NCBI GenBank assembly: GCA_021324135.1
Contig: JAJPJO010000247.1
Location: 34,429-98,428, forward strand
DNA from: Pseudomonadota bacterium
Lineage (GTDB): Bacteria; Cyanobacteriota; Vampirovibrionia; Obscuribacterales; Obscuribacteraceae
Length of the DNA: 64,000 bases
Reading direction: 5' to 3'
Below are positions 45,767 through 54,266 of the stretch, one piece after another. A model generated the notes under the pieces. It was given only the letters and a program-made list of their open reading frames with translations, was not told the origin of the DNA and did no database searches. A program made the position numbers and the translations under genes. How positions within the stretch are numbered: position 1 is the first letter of the stretch; each line of letters starts with the position of its first letter.

Positions 45767-46882
45767 TCAGCGCCGCAGCTCGACTTTGCTCAACATGTCC
45801 AATGCCAGCTTTTTCTCATCGGCATTCACTTCGGCGCGGGGATATTGATAAACGATCTTATACATGCCGTCAGCACCCTTCAAAAGACGAGCAGCGACAT
45901 AGAGCGGTCCGAGGCTGGTAGAAAATAGCGGGATGGGCTTCGCTATGATCAATTCGTAACTGACGTCATTATCGCTTTTGTCATCGATCTTGCGGCAACT
46001 CGCCTCTTTGAATTGCTCTTGCGCGGCGGAGAAGGCGCTAAAAATTGAGTCCAGGACTTGCCTTGACGTCATGGACTGATTTTTCCCAGGCGCCGATTCA
46101 ATGGTTATGCATCGCGTGAACTTCTCGGCCGTTTCTCCCACCGGCACGAGCGTGACGGTTCGCACAGGCTCGGTCTGCTTCTCGTATTGAAAAATTGGCA
46201 TGACCTCCTTTTTGCGATCGCTTGCAATTGCCCAGCCTTCGCCGATGGGAATCGTCAGCTTGTCCGATCCGTTTTCAAAATCAAAAACCTTGCCCTTGAT
46301 GGGAACCGGATCCGTTTTTACGATCGGCGCACTCGTCAGAACTATGCCTTCAATCGAGCTGAGGGCGCCGCTTTTCTCAGCCTCGGAAATATTCTGGCGG
46401 GGGAAATCATATTGAAGCAAATACATGCCGTCACTACCCGTTACGATGCGGGTAATTGAATGCCTTTCATTCAGCCCCTGAGCAGCGGCGTTGCTGACCT
46501 CGAAAGTGACGTCATCATCACGATCAGCGTGAACGATCGAGCCGTGATACTTCATCGAAGACATTGAGGGATTTTCCTGGGCATCGAGAATTCTGGTCAT
46601 CAAAGCTTTTGCTGAGGCGATCCTGGCGACATCACCTGCGGTCGTGACTGTGAGCGTCGCCGAGTATTTATCAGCAGTTTCGCCTTCGGGAAAAAAGCGG
46701 AAAAATTTCATCGGGCCGAGCTTGTTTTCGACCCCTAATTTCCAACCCTTCCTCAGCGGCACTTTTAAGGTATCGTGCTCCAATTTGATTTCGTAAAACG
46801 AGCCGTCTTCGGCTCTGCACGGACCTGTATGCAACAGGGAAAGCATTGAAGCACACAGGAAAAACCAGGTCACAGTCCGCAT
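45767..46882 (-). CDS. Secreted protein with two tandem copies of an unknown domain
   Basis: The 371-residue protein has a signal peptide (core about 5-20, cleavage near CRAED). The mature part is two related halves. The first (about 30-185) runs LKVPLRKGWKL, FPEGETADKY, DGMYLLQYDFPR. The second (about 205-371) runs LTIPIGEGWAI, VPVGETAEKF, DGMYKIVYQYPR. The matching order and spacing show an internal duplication. A GGA-containing site (AAGGAAAT) precedes the ATG, and a perfect TATAAT on this strand at 46914-46919 lies 31 bases upstream. I do not recognise the domain. The gene ends 17 bases from the converging TadG-like gene. Confidence 0.72.
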   Translation of the reverse strand: MRTVTWFFLCASMLSLLHTGPCRAEDGSFYEIKLEHDTLKVPLRKGWKLGVENKLGPMKFFRFFPEGETADKYSATLTVTTAGDVARIASAKALMTRILDAQENPSMSSMKYHGSIVHADRDDDVTFEVSNAAAQGLNERHSITRIVTGSDGMYLLQYDFPRQNISEAEKSGALSSIEGIVLTSAPIVKTDPVPIKGKVFDFENGSDKLTIPIGEGWAIASDRKKEVMPIFQYEKQTEPVRTVTLVPVGETAEKFTRCITIESAPGKNQSMTSRQVLDSIFSAFSAAQEQFKEASCRKIDDKSDNDVSYELIIAKPIPLFSTSLGPLYVAARLLKGADGMYKIVYQYPRAEVNADEKKLALDMLSKVELRR

Positions 46883-47001
46883 TAAACATTTCCTTTTCTC
46901 GCCGATCCTGGCATTATAGCCTCGATCTCTCGTTTAGCGCAGCACATTAGAGGGAAAATCTGGAGGGGCAGAAGGCTCAAAACAAGCCGTGGAGATATAT
47001 T

Positions 47002-48225
47002 TTGTCCGAGCAAGTCGCTAATCAAGCCGAGCCTCCGGTCGAGGCTCAAAGGCACGCCATCAGGTTTGGCGAGTTTCTAGCGGCCCTCGATGCCATTCCC
47101 GCCGAGAAGCTCGCTACCGCTTTGAAAGCATCAAAGCAGCTTGGCATACCGCTCGGCCGTACTCTGGTTGTGAGAAGACTTTTGTCTAACGATGATCTGG
47201 GCCGGCTGCTCGAATTTCACGGACTCTATCGACGAGGGCTTTGCGAGTTTGATCAGATCCGCGATGCCTTCGTCATTTGTCACAAGAACGGGCTGAACGT
47301 CAAAGAGGCTCTGGATGCGATCGGTTGTGACACCCATGAGATTGAGTCAGTCCGACTGGGCGAATTGCTTCTCGCCGCTGAGATCATCGACGTGGAAACC
47401 CTGAGTAACGCCCTGTCTTTGCAGGACCTCTGCGGTTTGCCTCTGGGCAGAGTGCTTTCCATGCATGCCAATGTAGCTCAGGAGATCGTCGATGCAGCAC
47501 TCAACTACCAGACAAGCATTCGCCAGAAAGAAATCAGCTATGCCGAAGCGGTCGATAAACTGAAGTTGATGCCACTATATTTGCCACCAACCAACATGCG
47601 ACCGACAATTGATTTAGAGCTGCGCGATCTGCTCGTGGCCGGCAAAGTATGCAGCGACAATGATTTGCAGTTGGCGATGAACTTCGCCATCGCCAATAAC
47701 TTGCCGCTGGAGAAAGTGCTGGCCAATTTCGAATGGTTCAATCCGGCTTTTCTCTCAGCGACAATCGGACTGAGAAAACTGATTCAGTCCGGCTACATCA
47801 CCGCGCACGAGGCCGTAAGTTTCCTGCTCAATTGCGACCTGAGCAAGAAAGGCAAGCAGACGGGCGAGGATGAGGGGGTGCGGGCCCTGAATCTCCACAA
47901 ATTTTTGCTCGCTTCCGGCTATCTGACGCCGGACTCGATCATGGAAATAACGAAAATGATCAGCTCTCGAAAAGTAGAATTCGGTGAAATCATCGGTATG
48001 CCAATCGAAAAGGATACATCAGATGAGGCTCTGGCAAAGCTTCTTATTCATTGCTTCTCTTCTGATCAAAAATTAGCGAATGTCTTGATCAAGATGTGCA
48101 GTTATGATGAGACCGTAATCTCCCATGCTCGCAATCTGGTCGATCTCCTCACCATCGGTGGTGCTAGATTGGAGCAGGCACTGCTCAGTTTCGCAGCCGT
48201 TCAAAGAGACCTGCAAACCGGCTGA
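47002..48225 (+). CDS. Protein of four MshEN/GspE-N-like repeats without an ATPase
   Basis: The start is a TTG with GGAG about 8 bases upstream; no nearby ATG is in frame. The 407-residue protein contains repeated helical units of the form LGELLLAAEIIDVETLSNAL...LPLGRVL. Four can be counted, beginning with RFGEFLAALD, RLGELLLAAE, ELRDLLVAGK and NLHKFLLASG. This pattern matches the N-terminal domains of type II secretion/type IV pilus ATPases (MshEN), some of which bind cyclic di-GMP. No ATPase domain, Walker motif or membrane segment follows. It may be a stand-alone nucleotide-binding or docking protein; the second repeat keeps the best GxPLGxxL motif. Confidence 0.65.
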   Translation: MSEQVANQAEPPVEAQRHAIRFGEFLAALDAIPAEKLATALKASKQLGIPLGRTLVVRRLLSNDDLGRLLEFHGLYRRGLCEFDQIRDAFVICHKNGLNVKEALDAIGCDTHEIESVRLGELLLAAEIIDVETLSNALSLQDLCGLPLGRVLSMHANVAQEIVDAALNYQTSIRQKEISYAEAVDKLKLMPLYLPPTNMRPTIDLELRDLLVAGKVCSDNDLQLAMNFAIANNLPLEKVLANFEWFNPAFLSATIGLRKLIQSGYITAHEAVSFLLNCDLSKKGKQTGEDEGVRALNLHKFLLASGYLTPDSIMEITKMISSRKVEFGEIIGMPIEKDTSDEALAKLLIHCFSSDQKLANVLIKMCSYDETVISHARNLVDLLTIGGARLEQALLSFAAVQRDLQTG

Positions 48226-48247
48226 TCCGCCGCAGTTTTCCCGCGGC

Positions 48248-49363
48248 TCAAAACGAACTTGATTTTTGTTTGCCTGCATGGATTGCGATTTGATCGATCA
48301 GGCTCTGCAGTTGATTATGGCTGTGTCCGGATTGAATAGTCCAGCGCAAACCGATTTCACAGAAGCCGGCAAAATAACTGGTGATGGAAGGAACGAAGAT
48401 ACCCGCGGAAGGGAGCGCATCTCTGAGGCGAGCCACAGCCTGCGAGTTCTCCAGATAATAGATGGGAACACAATTGTTGCCATGGTTTTCCAAGCCCAGA
48501 TCGCAGAGCGCCTCATTCAGCATCTTGATGTTTTTCTTGAGCTTATCAATCGTTTCGCCGCGATCTTTTTGCATGAGGCGGAGAGCTTCAAGCGCCGCAG
48601 CACAAACGGGTGCCGGCAGCGATGTGCTCGCCCGCAAGCAAGTTGAGTTCTGCTTGATTTGCAGAATCACCTCATTGGCAGCAAGAACAAAACCGCCGTA
48701 ACTGCCGAGCGCTTTGCTGAATGTGCCGGTTCGGATCAAATGATTATCAAGTTCCTGCAGATTGAATTGCTCACGAGCGCCTTTGCCGTTTTCACCCAAC
48801 ACCCCGAAGGAATGAGCCTCATCGACAATCAAATAATCCGATGACTTGAGTCCTCCGCACAGCGCTTTCAGATCGGCGAGCTCACCGACAAGAGGCGTGA
48901 TTGGCTCGGCAAATACAGCCAGGGTAAAATGTGCGGGCAGCGAATACTGCTCGCGCAAGCTCTTGCCCGGCGCGGACTCTTCATGAACCAGTCGCGGTTT
49001 ATTGCTGTGCGCCAGAGCCGACATGATGCTGCCGTGCCTGTGCGACTGCACAATCCAGATGTCCACCTTGGCATCAATCGCCTCGACCACTGCTTGATTC
49101 GAGAGAAAGCCGGCGGGCAAAACCACGGCTCCATCCGCTCCGGCAAATTGAGCCAATTCTTTCTCCAGCTCCAGCATCAAATCGTTTTCCCCCGAAGTCA
49201 AACGCGAGGCGCCTGTGCTGAAGCCATAGCGCTCGAATGCCGCTTGAGCAGCCTTCATTAGCTCAGGGCGGTGCGCCAGCCCGAGATAATTCGTGCCCCC
49301 GAAATAAATGTATTCCTTACCGTTGACCTGGACTGTCGTGGAATGATTTTCGCTTAGAGTCAC
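48248..49363 (-). CDS. PLP-dependent alpha-oxoamine synthase (AONS/KBL family)
   Basis: The 371-residue enzyme is near the family's usual length. Visible residues are the substrate-side YLGLA and GASRLTSG, a His in QSHRHGSIMSAL that should stack on the cofactor, Asp181 and His184 in VDEAHSFGVLG, and the PLP lysine Lys217 in TGTFSKALGSYGG. These are diagnostic of the family that joins an acyl-CoA with an amino acid: 8-amino-7-oxononanoate synthase, 2-amino-3-ketobutyrate ligase or serine palmitoyltransferase-like enzymes. No biotin or threonine-degradation genes adjoin, so the exact substrate is open. The start is a GTG with GAGGG upstream, located inside the end of the preceding TPR gene (47-base overlap). 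Confidence 0.88.
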   Translation of the reverse strand: MTLSENHSTTVQVNGKEYIYFGGTNYLGLAHRPELMKAAQAAFERYGFSTGASRLTSGENDLMLELEKELAQFAGADGAVVLPAGFLSNQAVVEAIDAKVDIWIVQSHRHGSIMSALAHSNKPRLVHEESAPGKSLREQYSLPAHFTLAVFAEPITPLVGELADLKALCGGLKSSDYLIVDEAHSFGVLGENGKGAREQFNLQELDNHLIRTGTFSKALGSYGGFVLAANEVILQIKQNSTCLRASTSLPAPVCAAALEALRLMQKDRGETIDKLKKNIKMLNEALCDLGLENHGNNCVPIYYLENSQAVARLRDALPSAGIFVPSITSYFAGFCEIGLRWTIQSGHSHNQLQSLIDQIAIHAGKQKSSSF

Positions 49364-50099
49364 CTTCTGATTCCCTCAATTTCTCCTCGGTCTTATTGTA
49401 TTCCTTGATGCAATCAGCGGCTTCCTCGACTTTGCCTTGCTCGGAAAGCAATGAAGAAAGCTCCTGCAAAATCTCTTGTTTCATTTCAACGGCATCGGAT
49501 TCTCGTGCATCACGCAGTGCTTTTTTATACCCGGAAATTGCCGCATCGTATAATTTTTCCGCTTCAAAGCACCGAGCCAGCCCGAAGTATTCCAGAGCAG
49601 TTTTCGCTTTATCGATTTTCTCCTGGCGCTGCCAGATGCCCAGCGCTTTTCCATATGCACTGACGGCTTCATCGAAGTGTTTCTGCAATTCTCTATTGGC
49701 GGCCTGGTTATGGTAGGCCGCTGCCAGCGCTGGTGATCGATCTGGAAAAAGGCGGATAGCAAGTTGAAGCGCTTCGTCATGATACCGCTGACCATCAAAA
49801 AAATTTGCCTCTCGATCCATCAGCGCCCCGAGCATGCTCAAGGTAGAGATTACATCTTCTTGATGCCCAGCCGTTCTGGCGAGGCGAAGATGCTGCCTGA
49901 GATCGAGCATATCCTTTTCGCTATCAACGCTCATGAGGAAACGATTCTTGTCCAGAATGAACTCGGGAATATTTCTGTGCACACCGCGCGAGGTAAAAAC
50001 ATCTTGCGCGCAGCAGGGTATGCAAAAGAGCGCAAACACGAGCATTGCCATTACGACTGCAACATTGAGCAGGAGAAACAAAAACCTGATCATAAGCAT
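49317..50099 (-). CDS. Secreted TPR protein
   Basis: The 260-residue protein has an N-terminal hydrophobic helix (about 5-28, followed by CCAQD, a possible signal or lipid-anchor site). TPR-type helices follow: ALAAAYHNQAANRELQKHFDEAVSAYGKAL, then LARCFEAEKLYDAAISGYKKAL. Part of its C-terminal coding sequence overlaps the start of the downstream oxoamine synthase. It starts 4 bases after the TonB-C-like gene's stop on the same strand, so it is probably co-transcribed with it. A periplasmic scaffold role is inferred. Confidence 0.78.
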   Translation of the reverse strand: MLMIRFLFLLLNVAVVMAMLVFALFCIPCCAQDVFTSRGVHRNIPEFILDKNRFLMSVDSEKDMLDLRQHLRLARTAGHQEDVISTLSMLGALMDREANFFDGQRYHDEALQLAIRLFPDRSPALAAAYHNQAANRELQKHFDEAVSAYGKALGIWQRQEKIDKAKTALEYFGLARCFEAEKLYDAAISGYKKALRDARESDAVEMKQEILQELSSLLSEQGKVEEAADCIKEYNKTEEKLRESEGDSKRKSFHDSPGQR

Positions 50100-50102
50100 T
50101 CT

Positions 50103-50924
50103 CTAGCGTTTTTCGACGTCATCTTGCACATCGCCCGTCTGATACCCGCTCGGACCACCGGCATTGAATGTCACCGACCTCGACCAGGTCATTTCTTTGG
50201 CCCGCTCGGGAAATCTTTTCAATTCAGGATGATATCGCAGCGTGTCATCTACGGCTCGCTTCACCATCGTGTTGTATTGCAGATTATTTCCCGTCAAATT
50301 ATATGAAAAGCGCCCATCACGGTAAACGGTGTAATTCATGTCGACATGTGACCCGGCTGGTATTTTCGTGGAGGTGGCAAGCTGCTCCAGCTTTCGATAA
50401 ACCTCTCGATTGAAGGCTTCCTGCCAGCGTCTCCAGCCGACCAGATCGGCCTCGCCGCCAAGCTCGAACTTCATCTGCCGCTCTCCGACTTTCAAAAGTC
50501 TGCCGGCGCTCGCATCATTCTCAGTCGAGCTGTGCCGATCATCTCGCACAGGCTGCGCGTCCGCTCTGCCGGTGGACTCACCGCTCGAGCCGCTTGCCGT
50601 TTGCGCAGTAGTCCCCTCACGCACCTTATTGTAGGCTCGCATAAATTCGATTTCGGAGTTGTCCCAGTTATCCTTGCCGCAGAGTTCCCTGAAATACTTG
50701 TCCGCTTCCTGGCGAGTGTATGTATAGCCGGGAACATAAGCTTTCTCGTCGGCGCCTTCGCGACTGGTCGGATATTGATTGGCCTGCCAGGGCTTCATCT
50801 TCAAATATTCCTGTTGGCCGTGGACATTATTTGGAATGCTCTCAGTACCGGCAGCGGTGGTTTGCTCGTTCAGCCGCTTTCCAGGCTTTTCGCTAAGATT
50901 CTGGTCGCCGCCCTTATCGCTCAT
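50103..50924 (-). CDS. TonB-C-like domain protein without membrane anchor
   Basis: The 273-residue protein starts after GAGG. Its first 150 residues are polar, Gln/Ser/Asp-rich and probably disordered. The last 110 residues resemble a TonB/TolA C-terminal domain: a helix with WRRWQEAFNREVYRKLEQLA, then strands around HVDMNYTVYRDGRFSYNLTG. An MVKRAVDDTLRYHPELKRFP helix follows, and a final VTFNAG strand. TonB normally has an N-terminal membrane helix; none is present here and there is no signal peptide. So this is either cytoplasmic, exported by another path, or only structurally similar. It leads a short operon with the secreted TPR gene. Confidence 0.62.
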   Translation of the reverse strand: MSDKGGDQNLSEKPGKRLNEQTTAAGTESIPNNVHGQQEYLKMKPWQANQYPTSREGADEKAYVPGYTYTRQEADKYFRELCGKDNWDNSEIEFMRAYNKVREGTTAQTASGSSGESTGRADAQPVRDDRHSSTENDASAGRLLKVGERQMKFELGGEADLVGWRRWQEAFNREVYRKLEQLATSTKIPAGSHVDMNYTVYRDGRFSYNLTGNNLQYNTMVKRAVDDTLRYHPELKRFPERAKEMTWSRSVTFNAGGPSGYQTGDVQDDVEKR

Positions 50925-51348
50925 AGCCTCACAACCTCCGGTTTAGTTTATATACCCGTCCAGACCATCGAGGTCCCGAACTCTTGCCCACAGCATAATG
51001 CAGAAGGCGGGCACAGGCACTGTGGAATTGAACAGTCTTTTTCGGGATCATTGCCGGAACGTCGGCGACTTTTCTCATGACTTTCTCACATTTCAGAGAT
51101 AAACTTTGAGCCAAGTCAGATGACAATCAGTTTGCGTGCACCGTATCCGGTGCCAGATCTCTCGGAAAGGTTCTGGCACCGCTAACGGTGCCTGGCATGC
51201 AGATGCGCACAAAAGATATGAAAAAGATATGAATAGGTGCGGTGAGAAGATCGACTAGATTTGCTTGTGGTGGGTGGTAAAATAACAACGAGTTGATGCT
51301 CAAGCCCACTTCTCGTATTTGGCACTGCACGCCGTTTAATACGCAACC
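50925..51348. other. Divergent intergenic region with two short hairpins
   Basis: About 420 bases between divergent genes lack a supported ORF. Two small inverted repeats occur: GCACCG/CGGTGC at 51138-51153 and GGCACCG/CGGTGCC at 51175-51192. A related repeat (GCACC/GGTGC) lies at 33772-33787 beside the cupin gene. They may be a small dispersed palindromic repeat or attenuator-like structures. Confidence 0.4.
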
Positions 51349-52353
51349 ATGACCAGCGATCCGAAACCAAAAGCCATTGAGAGGCTCGCCCTGAGAGTCA
51401 GCGTCCGCATCGCAGGCATCATTTGCCTCATCCTGTCGGTCTTGGCTTTACTGACTTTCATTTCATCGCTGCCATTCTATTTTTGGGGACTCCCGGAAGT
51501 ACTTCCCGCTTATCCGATGGTCACCATCATCGCGCTGCTAATCGCTGCCATTTTTGCTTTCCTTTTTGCCGTCTGCCATACCTGCCTGAAGCGAACCTCA
51601 GGCGAACAGTTCGCCGCCGCACTTAAGTCCAACTTCCGCAGCTCAATGAAATGGTTCGCGCTCACAGCCGTCGGTCCCTCTATATTGCTGATCTATTGCC
51701 TTATAGTAGTTTGCGATGATTTGCGTTGGGGACTGTACTCCGCCAAGGCTTGCTCTTCTTTATCGAACGGGCGCTATGATGAGGCTTCCGATAGGTTCGC
51801 CGAGTTGATTCCCATGTCTTCCGAGCCGACGCGGCTTGCAGTGGTAGAAATTATGCGAGGCTACACTCTTAGCCAGGCGCATCGGTATAAGGATGCCGTC
51901 AGCCAATTCAGGGAAGCAATCGCGCTTACCAAAAGTGATAAGGGGAAGAATAGAATTCTTTTGGCTGACGCCGATCTTCTGCTTGCCGAGGCTTTCAATG
52001 GGGAAAAGGATTTCAACGGGGCTGAGCAAGCGCTGCAAGAGGCAATCGCAACCATAGAAGAGGCTGACAAGCTCAACGAGCGAACAACTGAGTTACATGC
52101 CTTGAAATTCATTGGCGCGCCCATTAATTTACCTTCTCTGGATGAGGCGCGGGTTAAGCTAATCAAGATCTATCTTAAAGAAGGCAAGGCTCAGGAAGCT
52201 GAAAGTCTGTGCCAGCAACTGCTCAACGACCCCAAAACAAAGTCGAATGAAAAAACACTTGCCGAGGCAAACCGGTTGCATGCCGAGGCGCTCAAGAAGT
52301 TGAGCCCGCCTGAAAAACCTGAGCAAGAGGTTAAGAGATCTAATGATTCATGA
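51349..52353 (+). CDS. Membrane protein with cytoplasmic or periplasmic TPR tail
   Basis: The 334-residue protein has three hydrophobic helices (about 20-45, 58-80 and 100-122) and then TPR-type helices: ACSSLSNGRYDEASDRFAELI, SQAHRYKDAVSQFREAIAL, EKDFNGAEQALQEAIATIEE and KEGKAQEAESLCQQLL. It resembles membrane-anchored TPR scaffolds. No strong ribosome binding site precedes the ATG. It stands alone, divergent from the TonB-C-like gene and followed by an amidohydrolase on the same strand. Confidence 0.78.
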   Translation: MTSDPKPKAIERLALRVSVRIAGIICLILSVLALLTFISSLPFYFWGLPEVLPAYPMVTIIALLIAAIFAFLFAVCHTCLKRTSGEQFAAALKSNFRSSMKWFALTAVGPSILLIYCLIVVCDDLRWGLYSAKACSSLSNGRYDEASDRFAELIPMSSEPTRLAVVEIMRGYTLSQAHRYKDAVSQFREAIALTKSDKGKNRILLADADLLLAEAFNGEKDFNGAEQALQEAIATIEEADKLNERTTELHALKFIGAPINLPSLDEARVKLIKIYLKEGKAQEAESLCQQLLNDPKTKSNEKTLAEANRLHAEALKKLSPPEKPEQEVKRSNDS

Positions 52354-52452
52354 CAAAACGGCAAAATGAAAGCTCGGCAGCGCTAAAAGTTCTCAGTGCT
52401 ATGCAAGTATAGTGCGTGGTCTACTGTAGTCGTTTGGGCGCAAGTCATCTTT

Positions 52453-53448
52453 GTGATTAAGAAAGTAGAGATCGTCGATTTTCACACCCACATCATGTCG
52501 CTGGCCGGCGTGGAGGAAATTTTTCCGGAAGCGCGGCAAACGATGTTTTTCAAACATGTGGTGCCGATTGTCGAGCCGATTGCTGATTTGACCGAGGGCA
52601 TCCACGATCAGCTCCTCAGACATATCGCCATCAATTTCAACAATGACATAAGCAGATTCGTCTATTCGCGCTTCGGCGGCATCTTCTTGATGGAAGCTTT
52701 GCGATTATTCAAACGGCATGGGCTCGAGCGCCTGATTCACAATATGGATAAGCTCGGGGTGGCGCATTCCGTCATCTATTCCCTTGAGCCGCTGACCAAA
52801 ACGAAAGATCTGATTGAGCAAGTGCAAGCTTATCCGGGGCGCTTCTCTATTTTTGGCTCTGTCTGCCGCGCCGAGCCCGATCCGGTCGGGTACCTGTCCC
52901 CCTTTATTGAATCGAAAGCAATAAAAGGAATCAAAATACATCCGATGGTAGGCGGCTATCACGCCGATGATTTATTTGATGCCACCAAAGATTTTGTGGC
53001 TCTGGCCAGCGAACACAATTTACCGGTCGCCATACACACCGGTCACATTCCAATTGAATCACTGACGGGTCAGGCAGCCTGCAGCAAGATTTCGGCAATC
53101 GAGCCCATTATCAAGGCATTTCCGGATTGTACTTTCATTCTCAATCATCTTGGCTGGGAATCGTGGCGCGCCGCCATAGAAGTAGCCCAAAAGAATCCTC
53201 ATGTGATGCTGGAAACGTCCTGGCAGCCTGCCCGCATTGTGCGCCGGGCGGTCGATGCGCTGGGACCGGAGCGCATTTTATTTGGCTCTGATTATCCCAT
53301 GTTCCAACCATGGCAAGCGATTCGCGAAGTGAAAAGTGCATTGAGCGCCAAGGAGTTTGAGATCGTAGCCAGTAAAAACGGCAAGCGGCTTCTGGGTTTG
53401 ACCGACACTGCTCCTGCACCGCGCGTGGTATCAGAGAAACGTTCATAA
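52453..53448 (+). CDS. Amidohydrolase-2 family metal-dependent hydrolase
   Basis: The start is taken as a GTG just before KKVEIVDFHTH, where the family's first strand begins; an earlier GTG at 52396 adds an unlikely hydrophobic tag, and neither has a good ribosome binding site. The protein (332 residues) shows the TIM-barrel metal ligands expected of amidohydrolase-2/aminocarboxymuconate-decarboxylase-like enzymes: HTH in the first strand, KIHPM, the His in VAIHTGH, LNHLGW, and the Asp in LFGSDYP. It could be a hydrolase or decarboxylase; the substrate cannot be read. No pathway partners adjoin. Confidence 0.85.
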   Translation: MIKKVEIVDFHTHIMSLAGVEEIFPEARQTMFFKHVVPIVEPIADLTEGIHDQLLRHIAINFNNDISRFVYSRFGGIFLMEALRLFKRHGLERLIHNMDKLGVAHSVIYSLEPLTKTKDLIEQVQAYPGRFSIFGSVCRAEPDPVGYLSPFIESKAIKGIKIHPMVGGYHADDLFDATKDFVALASEHNLPVAIHTGHIPIESLTGQAACSKISAIEPIIKAFPDCTFILNHLGWESWRAAIEVAQKNPHVMLETSWQPARIVRRAVDALGPERILFGSDYPMFQPWQAIREVKSALSAKEFEIVASKNGKRLLGLTDTAPAPRVVSEKRS

Positions 53449-53483
53449 TCGCCTGGATGATCATCGTGCGGATCTGAACACGA

Positions 53484-54104
53484 TCAGCAAAACTCGAAGA
53501 GCAAACTTTTTGCCACGCTCTCCCGCGCCAGCCAGTGCAGCACAGCCCAGACCCATTTTTCTGCATGAAAGGGATCGCCCTCTATTTCCTGCTCGACTCT
53601 CGCACTGCCGCATAGTTCGCCTAAATCGCCGGGCATTTGGAGAAACTTGTTGAGCTCGTCCAATTCGCGCAGCAGCGCTTGCGATGAGCCAAGATCGCAT
53701 GTCCATGTGCCGTTCAGTCCGGGAGCTTCGAAACTGAATGGCATCTTGAAGTCGACGGGAATGTAAAATCCCTTTTCCTCTGAATGGATTATCAAATGAA
53801 AAAACGGCTGAGGTGACAAACGCCCCTCATACATTTGATTGAGTTCGTGTCCGATCACCGAAGGTTCCGACTCATCCGGTGCGGAGCCGTGCACGGCGAC
53901 GCAGGCCGCATAGCTCCTGAGAAGATGCAGACTGGCAGTGCGGCCTATTTGATCGGCGTATGTCTGACCGGCGCTGCCGACATTTAAGGCACCTGCATCA
54001 ACACCCCGCTCCGCCAGCTCCTTGCGCATACACTCAACGATCGGCTGATAAAATTCTTCGTACTCGTCGAAATCAGTGCCGACCAGGCGACCATCTAAGC
54101 TCAT
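53484..54104 (-). CDS. Hypothetical soluble protein
   Basis: The ATG at 54104 is preferred because GGGAGG lies six bases upstream; a GTG further up at 54161 lacks one. The 206-residue product is acidic with no signal or membrane helix and no recognised motif. The middle has an aromatic region (PFFHLIIHSEEKGFYIPVDF) and the C-terminal part ends EKWVWAVLHWLARES. It is divergent from the alpha/beta hydrolase gene and convergent with the amidohydrolase. Function is unknown. Confidence 0.65.
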   Translation of the reverse strand: MSLDGRLVGTDFDEYEEFYQPIVECMRKELAERGVDAGALNVGSAGQTYADQIGRTASLHLLRSYAACVAVHGSAPDESEPSVIGHELNQMYEGRLSPQPFFHLIIHSEEKGFYIPVDFKMPFSFEAPGLNGTWTCDLGSSQALLRELDELNKFLQMPGDLGELCGSARVEQEIEGDPFHAEKWVWAVLHWLARESVAKSLLFEFC

Positions 54105-54266
54105 AATTGTCCTCCCAAGATCTCCTACCTCGTGGTCGATAAGCTCAATCGTTTCAGACACTTAATGAAGTGTGGCGTTGTGCTTGTCAGCAGGTCAAGC
54201 GCGGTGCTGATATGGAATCACGTCGTGATCGAAAAACACGGCGCCATCCTATCATGATCGAGGAGA

